From the NCBI RefSeq assembly GCF_003003125.1, contig NZ_PVTZ01000003.1, positions 186,001 through 250,000 of the forward strand: a stretch of 64,000 nt of DNA, given 5' to 3'. Both the position numbers and the translations under genes were made by a program. Positions 50,428 to 58,184 of this stretch are shown here, one piece after another. This DNA is from Laceyella sediminis (lineage in GTDB: Bacteria; Bacillota; Bacilli; Thermoactinomycetales; Thermoactinomycetaceae). Under the pieces are notes generated by a model, which was not told the DNA's origin, made no database searches, and worked only from the letters and a program-made list of their open reading frames with translations. Position 1 is the first letter of the stretch, and every line of letters begins with the position of its first letter.

Positions 50428-51819
50428 ATGAATATAATTGATCGTGCTGCTTTTGGAGAGTATATCAGAAGAGTACGCAAACAGCAGAAGTTACAACAGA
50501 AGGATCTAGTTGACGATGTTATGACTCAACCACTGTTGAGTTTAATCGAAACAGGGAAACCAGGTGTTAGCGAGGATAAAATGAGGTATGTACTTAAAAA
50601 GCTAAATTCATCTCTGGATCTATCAGACTTTTACATTATTGAAAATGATGAAGAAAATAAGGATACTGGTGAAGAAATAATTATCAAATTGAATATTGCT
50701 GAAAACTTAATCGACTTGTTAGATCCTGATGAAGGACTTGAGATGATAAGGAAGCTAGATCTTTCGGATGACAATCCGTTTATAGTTTATAGCAACTACC
50801 TAAAAGGGAAAGTATTTATGCACAAGAAGAACTGGAAAAAAGCGCACAAATATTTCCATGACACTATTTATAATATTCAGCATCAGTTTAAGGACCTGGC
50901 TTATTCAAACTTGCAAGCAGCTGCCTATCATGAGCTAGGGATTATAGCGTATTTGCAGAATAATTATCGTGAAGCACTGGCTTGTTCCCAAAGAGCATCA
51001 ATGTGTTTTTTGCCAGATGGAGAACGAGAATATTATCAAGAAATGATCTTAACCAGTAAAGCAATTTATTTGCAAAATCTGAATGATATTGATGGTGCAC
51101 AATCAACCCTTGATGAAATGGAAAACATAATCTTTCCTAAAGAGAGAAATCATCGCAAATGCTTTAGTAAAGAAGCCGCACTAAATATGTATGATGTTCG
51201 CTCAAGTCTTTTTATGAAATCTAAAATGTACAAACAAGCTATCCAATACGCACTTAAAGGCATAGAGCTCGCTCGTATTGATAAAATGTACAACCGTTTA
51301 TGTGAACTTTGGACCACTTTGGGTAAAATCCACGTACAAAAAAATAAGCTTGACTTAGCTCAGCTTTGTTTTGAAACAGCGTTAAAGTTCGAAAAGCTCA
51401 TTGACAGTCAATCTCTGCTATCGTATATTTACAACCAGTTAGGCCTGTTGTACTCTAAAAGTAGAGAAAACAAAAAAGCAATAGACAATTCACTAAGGGC
51501 AGCAAAATTCGCCAAAAAAGCCAATAACGCATTTAGATATTGTGAAGCACTTATCATGTTAGGACAGCTTTATTTTAAGGAACATCAAAACGACGAGGCC
51601 ATTCAAATTTTGAATGAAGCTCGGGAATTAAGTAAGCAACATTCATTCCAAGATTTAAAGAACCGAATTAATCTAATTTTGGGTAAACAACTAGTGAAAT
51701 TAGGTGACCCCAATGCGAATAAGTTTATACGAGAGTTCTTTGATGACTATGCTGATACTCTGGAGGGAGGTGAAGAAAAGATGATCCGTAGATCTATCGG
51801 TGAACCGCCATCTGGCTAA
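50428..51819 (+). CDS. RRNPP-like HTH-TPR transcriptional regulator
   Basis: 463 residues with the same layout as the 29522 gene: Xre-type HTH (FGEYIRRVRKQQKLQQKDLV, MTQPLLSLIETG) followed by TPR repeats. It is visibly more AT-rich than the backbone, like its decayed neighbours. ATG 50428 is 6 nt after GAGGTG; a GTG at 50419 overlaps that SD. TTCACTCC occurs twice upstream (near 50310 and 50383). No linked short secreted peptide gene was found, so whether it senses a peptide is unknown. Confidence 0.78.
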   Translation: MNIIDRAAFGEYIRRVRKQQKLQQKDLVDDVMTQPLLSLIETGKPGVSEDKMRYVLKKLNSSLDLSDFYIIENDEENKDTGEEIIIKLNIAENLIDLLDPDEGLEMIRKLDLSDDNPFIVYSNYLKGKVFMHKKNWKKAHKYFHDTIYNIQHQFKDLAYSNLQAAAYHELGIIAYLQNNYREALACSQRASMCFLPDGEREYYQEMILTSKAIYLQNLNDIDGAQSTLDEMENIIFPKERNHRKCFSKEAALNMYDVRSSLFMKSKMYKQAIQYALKGIELARIDKMYNRLCELWTTLGKIHVQKNKLDLAQLCFETALKFEKLIDSQSLLSYIYNQLGLLYSKSRENKKAIDNSLRAAKFAKKANNAFRYCEALIMLGQLYFKEHQNDEAIQILNEARELSKQHSFQDLKNRINLILGKQLVKLGDPNANKFIREFFDDYADTLEGGEEKMIRRSIGEPPSG

Positions 51820-51832
51820 GAAAAAATAAAAA

Positions 51833-51923
51833 AACTCAGAGAAAACACCTATTATTTTCCTGAGTTATAAGAGCTGATCCATTTTTTATTAGTCCTCATT
51901 ACCTTTTTTTAAAGGTTCTGAGG
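51833..51923 (+). terminator. Two tandem hairpins after the second regulator
   Basis: AACTCAG (51833-51839) with CTGAGTT (51860-51866), and then CCTCA..ACCTTT with AAAGGT..TGAGG (51894-51923) followed by ATTATTTATTT. At least one should end transcription. Confidence 0.6.
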
Positions 51924-52094
51924 ATTATTTATTTATCGTTTATCAAACAACCATTATTATTATATCCTATATTTAAAATAAGTGTAAACTCCAGTTTTTT
52001 ACGATCCAAGAAAAATTAAAACCAAAGCAATTTCCTCGTTTGGGCGCAATTTAGTCGGAGTCTTTTTGAACATTCTCTTTCATAATAACAGGCC

Positions 52095-52241
52095 GCCATT
52101 GAGTTTACAGAAAAAAGTGATGATATTGTCCGTTATCATCACGCGCTGGTTGCTCTCGGTGACTACTAAAAAATGAACGATTCCAAAACTGCCATTATTC
52201 ATTACGAAAAAGCGCTAAACAAGCGAAAAAAAGGTGGCTAG
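52095..52241 (+). pseudogene. Relic of a third TPR regulator
   Basis: Plus-strand codons read AIEFTEKSDDIVRYHHALVA, LGDY, [TAA], KMNDSKTAIIHYEKALNKRK, KGG, stop. This aligns with the C-terminal TPR of the 29522 regulator, where HRFCESLVALGDYYLETGKH is followed by QEAIQPYDEALTI. Only about 49 codons survive and one carries a stop, so it is a degenerate fragment. Confidence 0.7.
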
Positions 52242-52576
52242 TGACATCCCTTTCGACTAGCACCAACCTAGCAAACCCTATATTCGCCTATATTTTACGC
52301 TGGTATGTCGCAGTATTTTTAACGCGCCTAACCGATAGTCAGTCGAACATTGAACCAACCGAAAAACCAATTCTATCGCATCGTTTACATTTACTTTTTT
52401 TCCCTGAACGAAAGTAAATATTATAATTCTGCTGCGCCTACGGGACTGAAAAGTCTCGTAATCATTATTCTAGTTTTAATTCGTTCTTGTTTAAGTTAGT
52501 TCTTGTTAGTGCCAAGCTGAACGGTGTCGGTTAGACCTGACACAGACCAACTTGGCATGGTTTCTGATATTAAACA
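52242..52576. other. Gene-free region before polX with nested inverted repeat
   Basis: AT-rich 335 nt. TGCCAAG (52510-52516) pairs with CTTGGCA (52551-52557), and GTGTC (52524-52528) with GACAC (52539-52543), forming a two-tier hairpin close to the polX stop. There is no U-run, so its termination role is uncertain. Nothing else recognised. Confidence 0.4.
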
Positions 52577-54301
52577 TTAATTTTTAGCTAAGACGGTTCT
52601 TAATTGGCCCAATGTGTATGTATTAATCACATCTTTCTTTTCCAACCAACCCCGACGTGCTGTAGCAATTCCATAAATAATATAATCATATCCCTCGGCC
52701 GAGTGTGCATCCGTGTTGATGGTAAATTTTAATCCATATTCTTCTTTGGCTTTCTTTAACAACTGGTCATTTAAATCCAGACGATGAGGATGAGCATTTA
52801 ATTCCAAAATAGTACCCGTTTCCTGTGCAGCCTTAAATAACTGATCCGCATTGACTTCATATGAATCCCGCCGCAATAACAGTCGTCCTGTCGGATGTGC
52901 AATGATATTTACATAAGGATTTTCCATCGCTTTGATTATTCGACGTGTCATGGTTTCTTCGTCTTGTTTAAATTGAGTATGTACAGATGCAATAACCAAA
53001 TCCATTTGTTTCAGCAATTCATCTGGATAATCAAGTGTTCCGTCTGCTAAGATATCTACTTCAGCACCTTTAAGAATTGTGATCCCTAAACCTTCTTGGT
53101 TCAGTTGATCGATTTCAGCCCATTGTTCGTAAACCTCATCCACTGTCAAACCACTTGCTACTTTTAGCGACTGTGAATGATCAGTTATTGCAATATACTC
53201 ATATCCTTTTGCTTTTGCGGCTAACGCCATGTCTTTGATCGAATGAGAACCATCACTATAGAGTGTATGGGCATGTAAATCTCCGCGATAGTCACTTAGC
53301 TGAATTAATGCAGGTAATGCTCCCAGTTCAGCTTTTTCTATTTCACCACGATCTTCACGAAACTCTGGTGGAATAAAAGGCAACTCCAACTGAGCAAAAA
53401 AATCAGCCTCATCTTTAAAAGTCATTGTTTGATCTGTATCAGGATCATAAATGCCATATTCACTTACTTTCCAGCCATATTGCTTCGCTCGTTGCCTGAT
53501 GAGTATATTAAATTCTTTAGATCCTGTGAAATGACTTAAAGCACTACCGAATTGATCTGAGGTAACTAGCCGTACGTCTACTCCCATCACCATACCATCT
53601 ACGTCAACAACAATGCTAACTTTGGTTTCACCTTGCCCAACAATTTGTATTACTTCAGGTAAGTTAGCAATCTGCTCAGCCACTTTTACAGGATGATCTG
53701 TTGCTACAACAAAATCAATATCTTTGATTGTTTCCTTATATCGCCGTATACTTCCTGCTAACTCAATCTTCTCAATTTCAGCGATCCCTTCCAATCGTTT
53801 TTTGATTGCAGAAGCAACAGCCATTGCCACATGAAGATGCGCTCGTTTGGGGCGATTTGAAAATTGTTCAATTGCTTCGAGTATCTTTTGTTCCTTTTTC
53901 GGTCCAAATCCAGCCAAGCTGCGAATTTTTTCCTGTTTAGCCGCTTGTTTCAATTCTTCCATATTGGTAATATGTAATTTTTTATATAAGGTATAAATGG
54001 TTTTCGGACCTATTCCCGGCAGTGCGAGTAAGTCAGGCAGTTCGGGAGGCAGCTGTTGTCTTAATTCATCTAGTTGTGCTAAACGTCCTGTCTCAATAAT
54101 CTCCCGAATCACAGATGCAGTCCCTTTTCCTATTCCTGATAATTTTTCCAATTCGTCACTCATCTCAACTATTGGTGTACGACTATTCTCTACTGTGCGT
54201 GCTGCTCTACGATAAGCTTGAACTTTAAATGCGTTCTCACCGCTTAGTTCCATCAAATCAGCCAACTGGTTTAATATTGCTACGATCTGTTTATTATTCA
54301 T
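52577..54301 (-). CDS. polX: DNA polymerase X family (PolX with PHP domain)
   Basis: 574 residues (Bacillus PolX about 570). N-terminal helix-hairpin-helix and polymerase-beta palm (LPDLLALPGIGPKTIYTLY; AGSIRRYKETIKDIDFVVAT with the catalytic Asp pair), then a C-terminal PHP domain (YRGDLHAHTLYSDGSHS, ITDHSQSLKVASG, INTDAHSAEGYD) that has 3'-5' exonuclease activity in the family. It acts in base-excision-type repair. It is in the syntenic position between mutS2 and cvpA but is markedly AT-richer than other backbone genes. The SD is GGGGGG before the ATG. Confidence 0.95.
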   Translation of the reverse strand: MNNKQIVAILNQLADLMELSGENAFKVQAYRRAARTVENSRTPIVEMSDELEKLSGIGKGTASVIREIIETGRLAQLDELRQQLPPELPDLLALPGIGPKTIYTLYKKLHITNMEELKQAAKQEKIRSLAGFGPKKEQKILEAIEQFSNRPKRAHLHVAMAVASAIKKRLEGIAEIEKIELAGSIRRYKETIKDIDFVVATDHPVKVAEQIANLPEVIQIVGQGETKVSIVVDVDGMVMGVDVRLVTSDQFGSALSHFTGSKEFNILIRQRAKQYGWKVSEYGIYDPDTDQTMTFKDEADFFAQLELPFIPPEFREDRGEIEKAELGALPALIQLSDYRGDLHAHTLYSDGSHSIKDMALAAKAKGYEYIAITDHSQSLKVASGLTVDEVYEQWAEIDQLNQEGLGITILKGAEVDILADGTLDYPDELLKQMDLVIASVHTQFKQDEETMTRRIIKAMENPYVNIIAHPTGRLLLRRDSYEVNADQLFKAAQETGTILELNAHPHRLDLNDQLLKKAKEEYGLKFTINTDAHSAEGYDYIIYGIATARRGWLEKKDVINTYTLGQLRTVLAKN

Positions 54302-54696
54302 CGAATTCCCCCCTACCTTTCCTTATTCTAGACAAAATCATCACTAATCGCTCCACTTCATGGACTTTTTTTCTATAATCAGAATACCTCTATGCTTCCT
54401 CCATTTTTCTCCGTTCTACGCTTATTCTTTCGCAACCCACGTAGAATCAGCAACGTGGTTCCATTGTTTTCATCTGGGTACGTTTGAAAACTATGATACC
54501 ACCATAATCCATTTTATAGTAAATCCACTGCAAATGCCGTAACATCAATCGCACGAACTCTCCTGTTAGCTGAATACGATTAGCCACTTTTCAGATGGGC
54601 GTTCTGAATTCATCCAAATTGCTTCGGCATACGACCGCCCGTTCCCTTTTTGATTTATAATATAGGGGAATTCATCTAATGGAAAGGAACAATGCC
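54302..54696. other. Divergent polX/ARH intergenic region
   Basis: About 395 nt. A TATAAT near 54656 lies 35-40 nt upstream of the ARH start and could be its -10. A 60-codon plus-strand frame at 54360-54542 lacks an SD and looks spurious. Nothing else recognised. Confidence 0.4.
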
Positions 54697-55653
54697 ATGG
54701 CACAAGCTCAAATCAACATAGAAGACCGCATCTTAGGAGGCTTGTGGGGGCTCTTGATCGGGGACGCACTCGGAGTTCCGTACGAATTTAAGCAACCACG
54801 CGAGCTACCCCCGGCTAGTCAGATCGACTTCCACCCGCCAGCCGGGTATCCCCGCACTTATCCAACCGTTCCGCCAGGCACCTGGTCAGATGACGGTGCG
54901 CAAGCCTTGGCTCTGCTCGATTCTTTGATCACATGCGAACAATTGGATCTCGACGACTTTTCGGCGCGGTTGATCGCTTGGGCTGAGCGCGGGGAATATG
55001 CAGTCGATCACCGCGTCTTTGATATCGGTGTGCAGACCAGTGAAGCATTGCGCGCCATTCAACACCACGGGGTACCCCCGACTCGAGCCGGATATCTCCG
55101 TCCTGAAGGGAAAGGCAATGGATCATTGATGCGCGTATTGCCACTCGCCCTGTGGCATCATGGCACAGATGAAGACTTGGTTCGGGATGCACATCTACAA
55201 TCCATCGTCACGCATGGGCATGAGACCAATCAAGCTTGTTGTGCCCTGTATTGCTTGTGGGCACGGCGCCTTCTACAAGGTCTAGAGTGGAATGAAGCCT
55301 ACAACGATGCCGTGCGCACGTTGCGCGATCTATATAGAGACCTGCCGTCACATGAACAGGCCTTGGAATGGGAAATCCGACCCGACAGCGAACCATTCAG
55401 TGACGGAAGCGGTTATGTTGTCGCCAGTCTGCACGCTGCCCGCTTAGCCTTAAAGGAGAAAACATATCCCGATGTGGTGAAGGCGGCCATTCTCTTGGGA
55501 CAGGATACCGACACCAATGCAGCGATTGTCGGCGGCCTGGCCGGATTGCGCGATGGCATCCAATCGATTCCTGTTAATTGGCGCTCCGAACTCCGCGGCC
55601 AAGAACGATTAAACCCATTAGTTAAAAAATTGTTAGAGCACCGTCATGCCTGA
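54697..55653 (+). CDS. ADP-ribosylglycohydrolase (ARH/DraG family)
   Basis: 318 residues. Family motifs occur in order: GDALGVPYEF, TWSDDGA (metal ligands), GKGNGSLMRVLPL, and LLGQDTDTNAAIVGGLAGL (second metal site). Members remove ADP-ribose from proteins, nucleic acids or small molecules; the substrate here is unknown. ATG 54697 is 8 nt after GGAAAGGA; the ATG at 54679 would overlap that SD. Inserted between polX and cvpA relative to Bacillus, monocistronic with a terminator. Confidence 0.92.
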   Translation: MAQAQINIEDRILGGLWGLLIGDALGVPYEFKQPRELPPASQIDFHPPAGYPRTYPTVPPGTWSDDGAQALALLDSLITCEQLDLDDFSARLIAWAERGEYAVDHRVFDIGVQTSEALRAIQHHGVPPTRAGYLRPEGKGNGSLMRVLPLALWHHGTDEDLVRDAHLQSIVTHGHETNQACCALYCLWARRLLQGLEWNEAYNDAVRTLRDLYRDLPSHEQALEWEIRPDSEPFSDGSGYVVASLHAARLALKEKTYPDVVKAAILLGQDTDTNAAIVGGLAGLRDGIQSIPVNWRSELRGQERLNPLVKKLLEHRHA

Positions 55654-55681
55654 ATCCGACTTCCTTCATTTGGCGGCCTTG

Positions 55682-55709
55682 ACACCCTAGCCGAGAACGG
55701 CTGGGGTGT
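55682..55709 (+). terminator. ARH gene terminator
   Basis: Stem ACACCCTAGCCG with CGGCTGGGGTGT (one G-U pair), followed by TACTTTTT. Confidence 0.88.
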
Positions 55710-55885
55710 TACTTTTTAAGAAAGCGCCCACGCCCGAATAGACAAGGGGGGTAATTCATCCATTCCAATGAAGGGGTAGCTAAATCGATAAAAAGAAAGC
55801 ATTGGTAACAACATCTCGTTTCAGTCACGCTTGCATCGGGAAAAATATGCTCTGGCCGTAAAAATAAGATAAAGGATGTATTAAA

Positions 55886-57271
55886 GTGGAATCAGTGCAA
55901 GGAATAAACCACAAACAACCAGACACCCCTGTCTGGCGCGCAATGTTCATCTTTCTGATCCCGTTGATCCTCAGCAATGCACTGCAATCAATCAGCCAGT
56001 TAGTAAACAGCTTGATTGTAGGTCGTTGGCTCGGTGTGGAAGCGTTAGCCGCCATCTCGTCCTTCTTCCCACTATTTTTTCTACTTGTCTCATTCACCAT
56101 TGGAATCGGTTCAGGCAGTTCCATTCTGATCGGTCAGGCACATGGTGCGAAAAACGAAGAGCGCTTAAAAGCCATCGTCGGCACTACGCTCACCTTTACT
56201 TTTATTCTCGGCGTGGTGTCATCCGTAGTCGGCAGCTTGTTTACTTGGGAGATCATGCGCTTCATCGGCACACCCGAGAACATCATCACCGTTAGCGTGC
56301 ATTATGCGCGCATCCTCTTTTGGTCTTTGCCGGTGATGTTTTTATATATCTCCTACACCACGTTTATCCGGGGGATCGGGGACTCCAAAACGCCATTTTA
56401 CTCTCTGATTGTCAGCACGGTGCTGAATGTGGCTCTGATGCCGTTTCTCATCTTCGGATGGTTGGGTTTGCCCCGTCTGGGCGTCTACGGCTCCGCTTAC
56501 GCGTCTGTGATATCCACCGTACTGACGTTTATCATTACGCTGATCTACCTTAGCAAAACCAAACATCCGTTGCAATTTGATGCCTCTGTACGCAAACACT
56601 TGCGGATGGATTGGGATTTATTGAAATTGCTCCTTCGCCTCGGGATTCCGTCCAGTATCCAAATGATCCTCATCTCACTGTCTGAAATCGCCGTCATCTC
56701 CTTTGTGAACAAGTTCGGCTCCAACGCCACCGCCGCCTATGGCGCAGTCAATCAAGTAGTGAGTTATGTATCCATGCCGGCCATCAGTTTGGGGATTGCC
56801 GTCTCGATCTTCGCAGCCCAATCGATTGGCTCTAAGCAATTGGATCGCCTGAAACAAGTCATTCGGGCCGGCGCGTTGCTCAACGTCGTGATGGGCGGCG
56901 TATTAATCACCTTGGTCTATCTGCTCTCAAAAGAAATTTTATCCTTATTCCTGACCAATCAACCAACGCTAACCATCGCCCATGATCTGCTTATGATCAC
57001 GCTGTGGAGTTATTTGATCTTCGGCCAGGCCATGATTATCAGCGCCACCATGCGCGCCAGTGGCACCGTCTTTTGGCCGACCGTGTTTAGTGTTGCTTCT
57101 ATCTGGCTTGTAGAAGTGCCTGTTGCTTATTTCCTGTCCAATTTCACCAGTCTTGGCATCATTGGGATCTGGATCGGCTACCCCGCCGCATTCATCGTCA
57201 ATTTAGGCTTGCAATACGCCTACTATCGTTGGTCTTGTAAACAAAAGAGCATCACCAGTCTGATTCATTAA
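55886..57271 (+). CDS. MATE-family efflux transporter
   Basis: 461 residues, 12 TM helices. MATE landmarks are NALQSISQLVNSLIVGRWLG in the first helices, the repeat in the second half SIQMILISLSEIAVISFVNK, and GAVNQVVSYVSMPAISLGIA. MATE proteins export cationic drugs or metabolites using Na+ or H+. The start is a GTG with AAAGGA 9 nt upstream. Divergence from the syntenic backbone suggests an insertion together with the ARH gene. Confidence 0.88.
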   Translation: MESVQGINHKQPDTPVWRAMFIFLIPLILSNALQSISQLVNSLIVGRWLGVEALAAISSFFPLFFLLVSFTIGIGSGSSILIGQAHGAKNEERLKAIVGTTLTFTFILGVVSSVVGSLFTWEIMRFIGTPENIITVSVHYARILFWSLPVMFLYISYTTFIRGIGDSKTPFYSLIVSTVLNVALMPFLIFGWLGLPRLGVYGSAYASVISTVLTFIITLIYLSKTKHPLQFDASVRKHLRMDWDLLKLLLRLGIPSSIQMILISLSEIAVISFVNKFGSNATAAYGAVNQVVSYVSMPAISLGIAVSIFAAQSIGSKQLDRLKQVIRAGALLNVVMGGVLITLVYLLSKEILSLFLTNQPTLTIAHDLLMITLWSYLIFGQAMIISATMRASGTVFWPTVFSVASIWLVEVPVAYFLSNFTSLGIIGIWIGYPAAFIVNLGLQYAYYRWSCKQKSITSLIH

Positions 57272-57295
57272 TCGGTCCATGTAATGCACACAAAG

Positions 57296-57324
57296 AAACA
57301 CCTTGCCACAAAGGCAAGGTGTTT
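57296..57324. terminator. Bidirectional terminator between the MATE gene and cvpA
   Basis: Perfect 12-bp stem AAACACCTTGCC (57296-57307) with GGCAAGGTGTTT (57313-57324) and a 5-nt loop, with T-rich flanks in both directions. Confidence 0.85.
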
Positions 57325-57328
57325 GCTT

Positions 57329-57853
57329 TTACCGTTTCAACCAACTCGTCAGCTCTTCAGCTAACGTCGGGGTCATTTGGATACAAGCCTGCGCAACAAC
57401 CGATTCTTTCATCGCCGTTTGGCCGGTCGCCCATGGCAAGACCGTCAGCATGTGCACGATGACCACAGTTATCACTGTGAGTTTGGCCACCGCAAACAGC
57501 ACGCCTCCGGAACGGTTCAAGGTGGACACCACAGGCAGTTTAGTCACTTGATTGATCAAGGTGACCACCAAGGACAGTACAAGCCGGATGCCGATCATCA
57601 AGACAAAAAACGCCAAGACCGAATACAGCAGTTTATCCACCTTCAGGAAAGTAAGCAAAGCGGTCTGGCCTGTCTTTGGCAAAGGCCACTTTTCCGCCAA
57701 AACAGGGGCCAAATCATCGGCGAACAGATACGCAAGCCAAATGCTTACCGCATAACAGACGAGCGAGGCGGCCTGAAGCACCAACCCCCGCCGGTAACCT
57801 TGTAACACAGCCCCGATCAAGAAGAGCAGTACGATCAGATCAAACCACCCCAT
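57329..57853 (-). CDS. CvpA family membrane protein (YshB)
   Basis: 174 residues, four TM helices, beginning MGWFDLIVLLFLIGAVLQGY RRG, which is the CvpA pattern. In B. subtilis yshB lies between zapA and polX, as here. CvpA relatives have been linked to colicin V production and envelope resistance; function in Bacilli is unknown. It follows zapA by 9 nt, so the two share an operon. Terminator shared with the MATE gene. Confidence 0.88.
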   Translation of the reverse strand: MGWFDLIVLLFLIGAVLQGYRRGLVLQAASLVCYAVSIWLAYLFADDLAPVLAEKWPLPKTGQTALLTFLKVDKLLYSVLAFFVLMIGIRLVLSLVVTLINQVTKLPVVSTLNRSGGVLFAVAKLTVITVVIVHMLTVLPWATGQTAMKESVVAQACIQMTPTLAEELTSWLKR

Positions 57854-57862
57854 ACGATCCTC

Positions 57863-58111
57863 CTACGGTTCTTCATCTTCGATCAGGTGCATGATTTCAT
57901 CATGTTCTTGTTTTAATTTCAAAAACTCATCGGCAATGTTGACCGCGGACAACACGGCCAGTCGCGTCGTGTCGAGCCTGGGGTTTTTGTCGGCGATTTG
58001 CCGCATCTTCTCATCCACATGGCTGGCCACTTGGCGCATGTGCCCTGGACTCGCTTTGCCGGTTAAATTGTATTGCTGACCGTATATCTCCACACTCAAT
58101 TTATTTTTCAT
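57863..58111 (-). CDS. zapA: Cell division protein ZapA
   Basis: FtsZ-bundling protein that stabilises the Z-ring. 82 residues: the globular N-terminus SVEIYGQQYNLTGKASPGHM and the C-terminal helix LAVLSAVNIADEFLKLKQEH are typical of Bacillus ZapA. It lies between pheT and cvpA as in B. subtilis, but rnhC, which separates zapA from pheT there, is missing. The SD is AGGAGG before the ATG. Confidence 0.95.
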   Translation of the reverse strand: MKNKLSVEIYGQQYNLTGKASPGHMRQVASHVDEKMRQIADKNPRLDTTRLAVLSAVNIADEFLKLKQEHDEIMHLIEDEEP

Positions 58112-58184
58112 CTTACGCCTCCTTCACAGAAGGTGAAGGCCTTTATGCCCGATGGATTCACAGGTCCAAAAAAGCCGCAATCCG

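Noticed and set aside
54360-54542. 60-codon plus-strand frame between polX and the ARH gene
   Set aside because: No SD, aromatic-rich random composition and no continuation; treated as non-coding.
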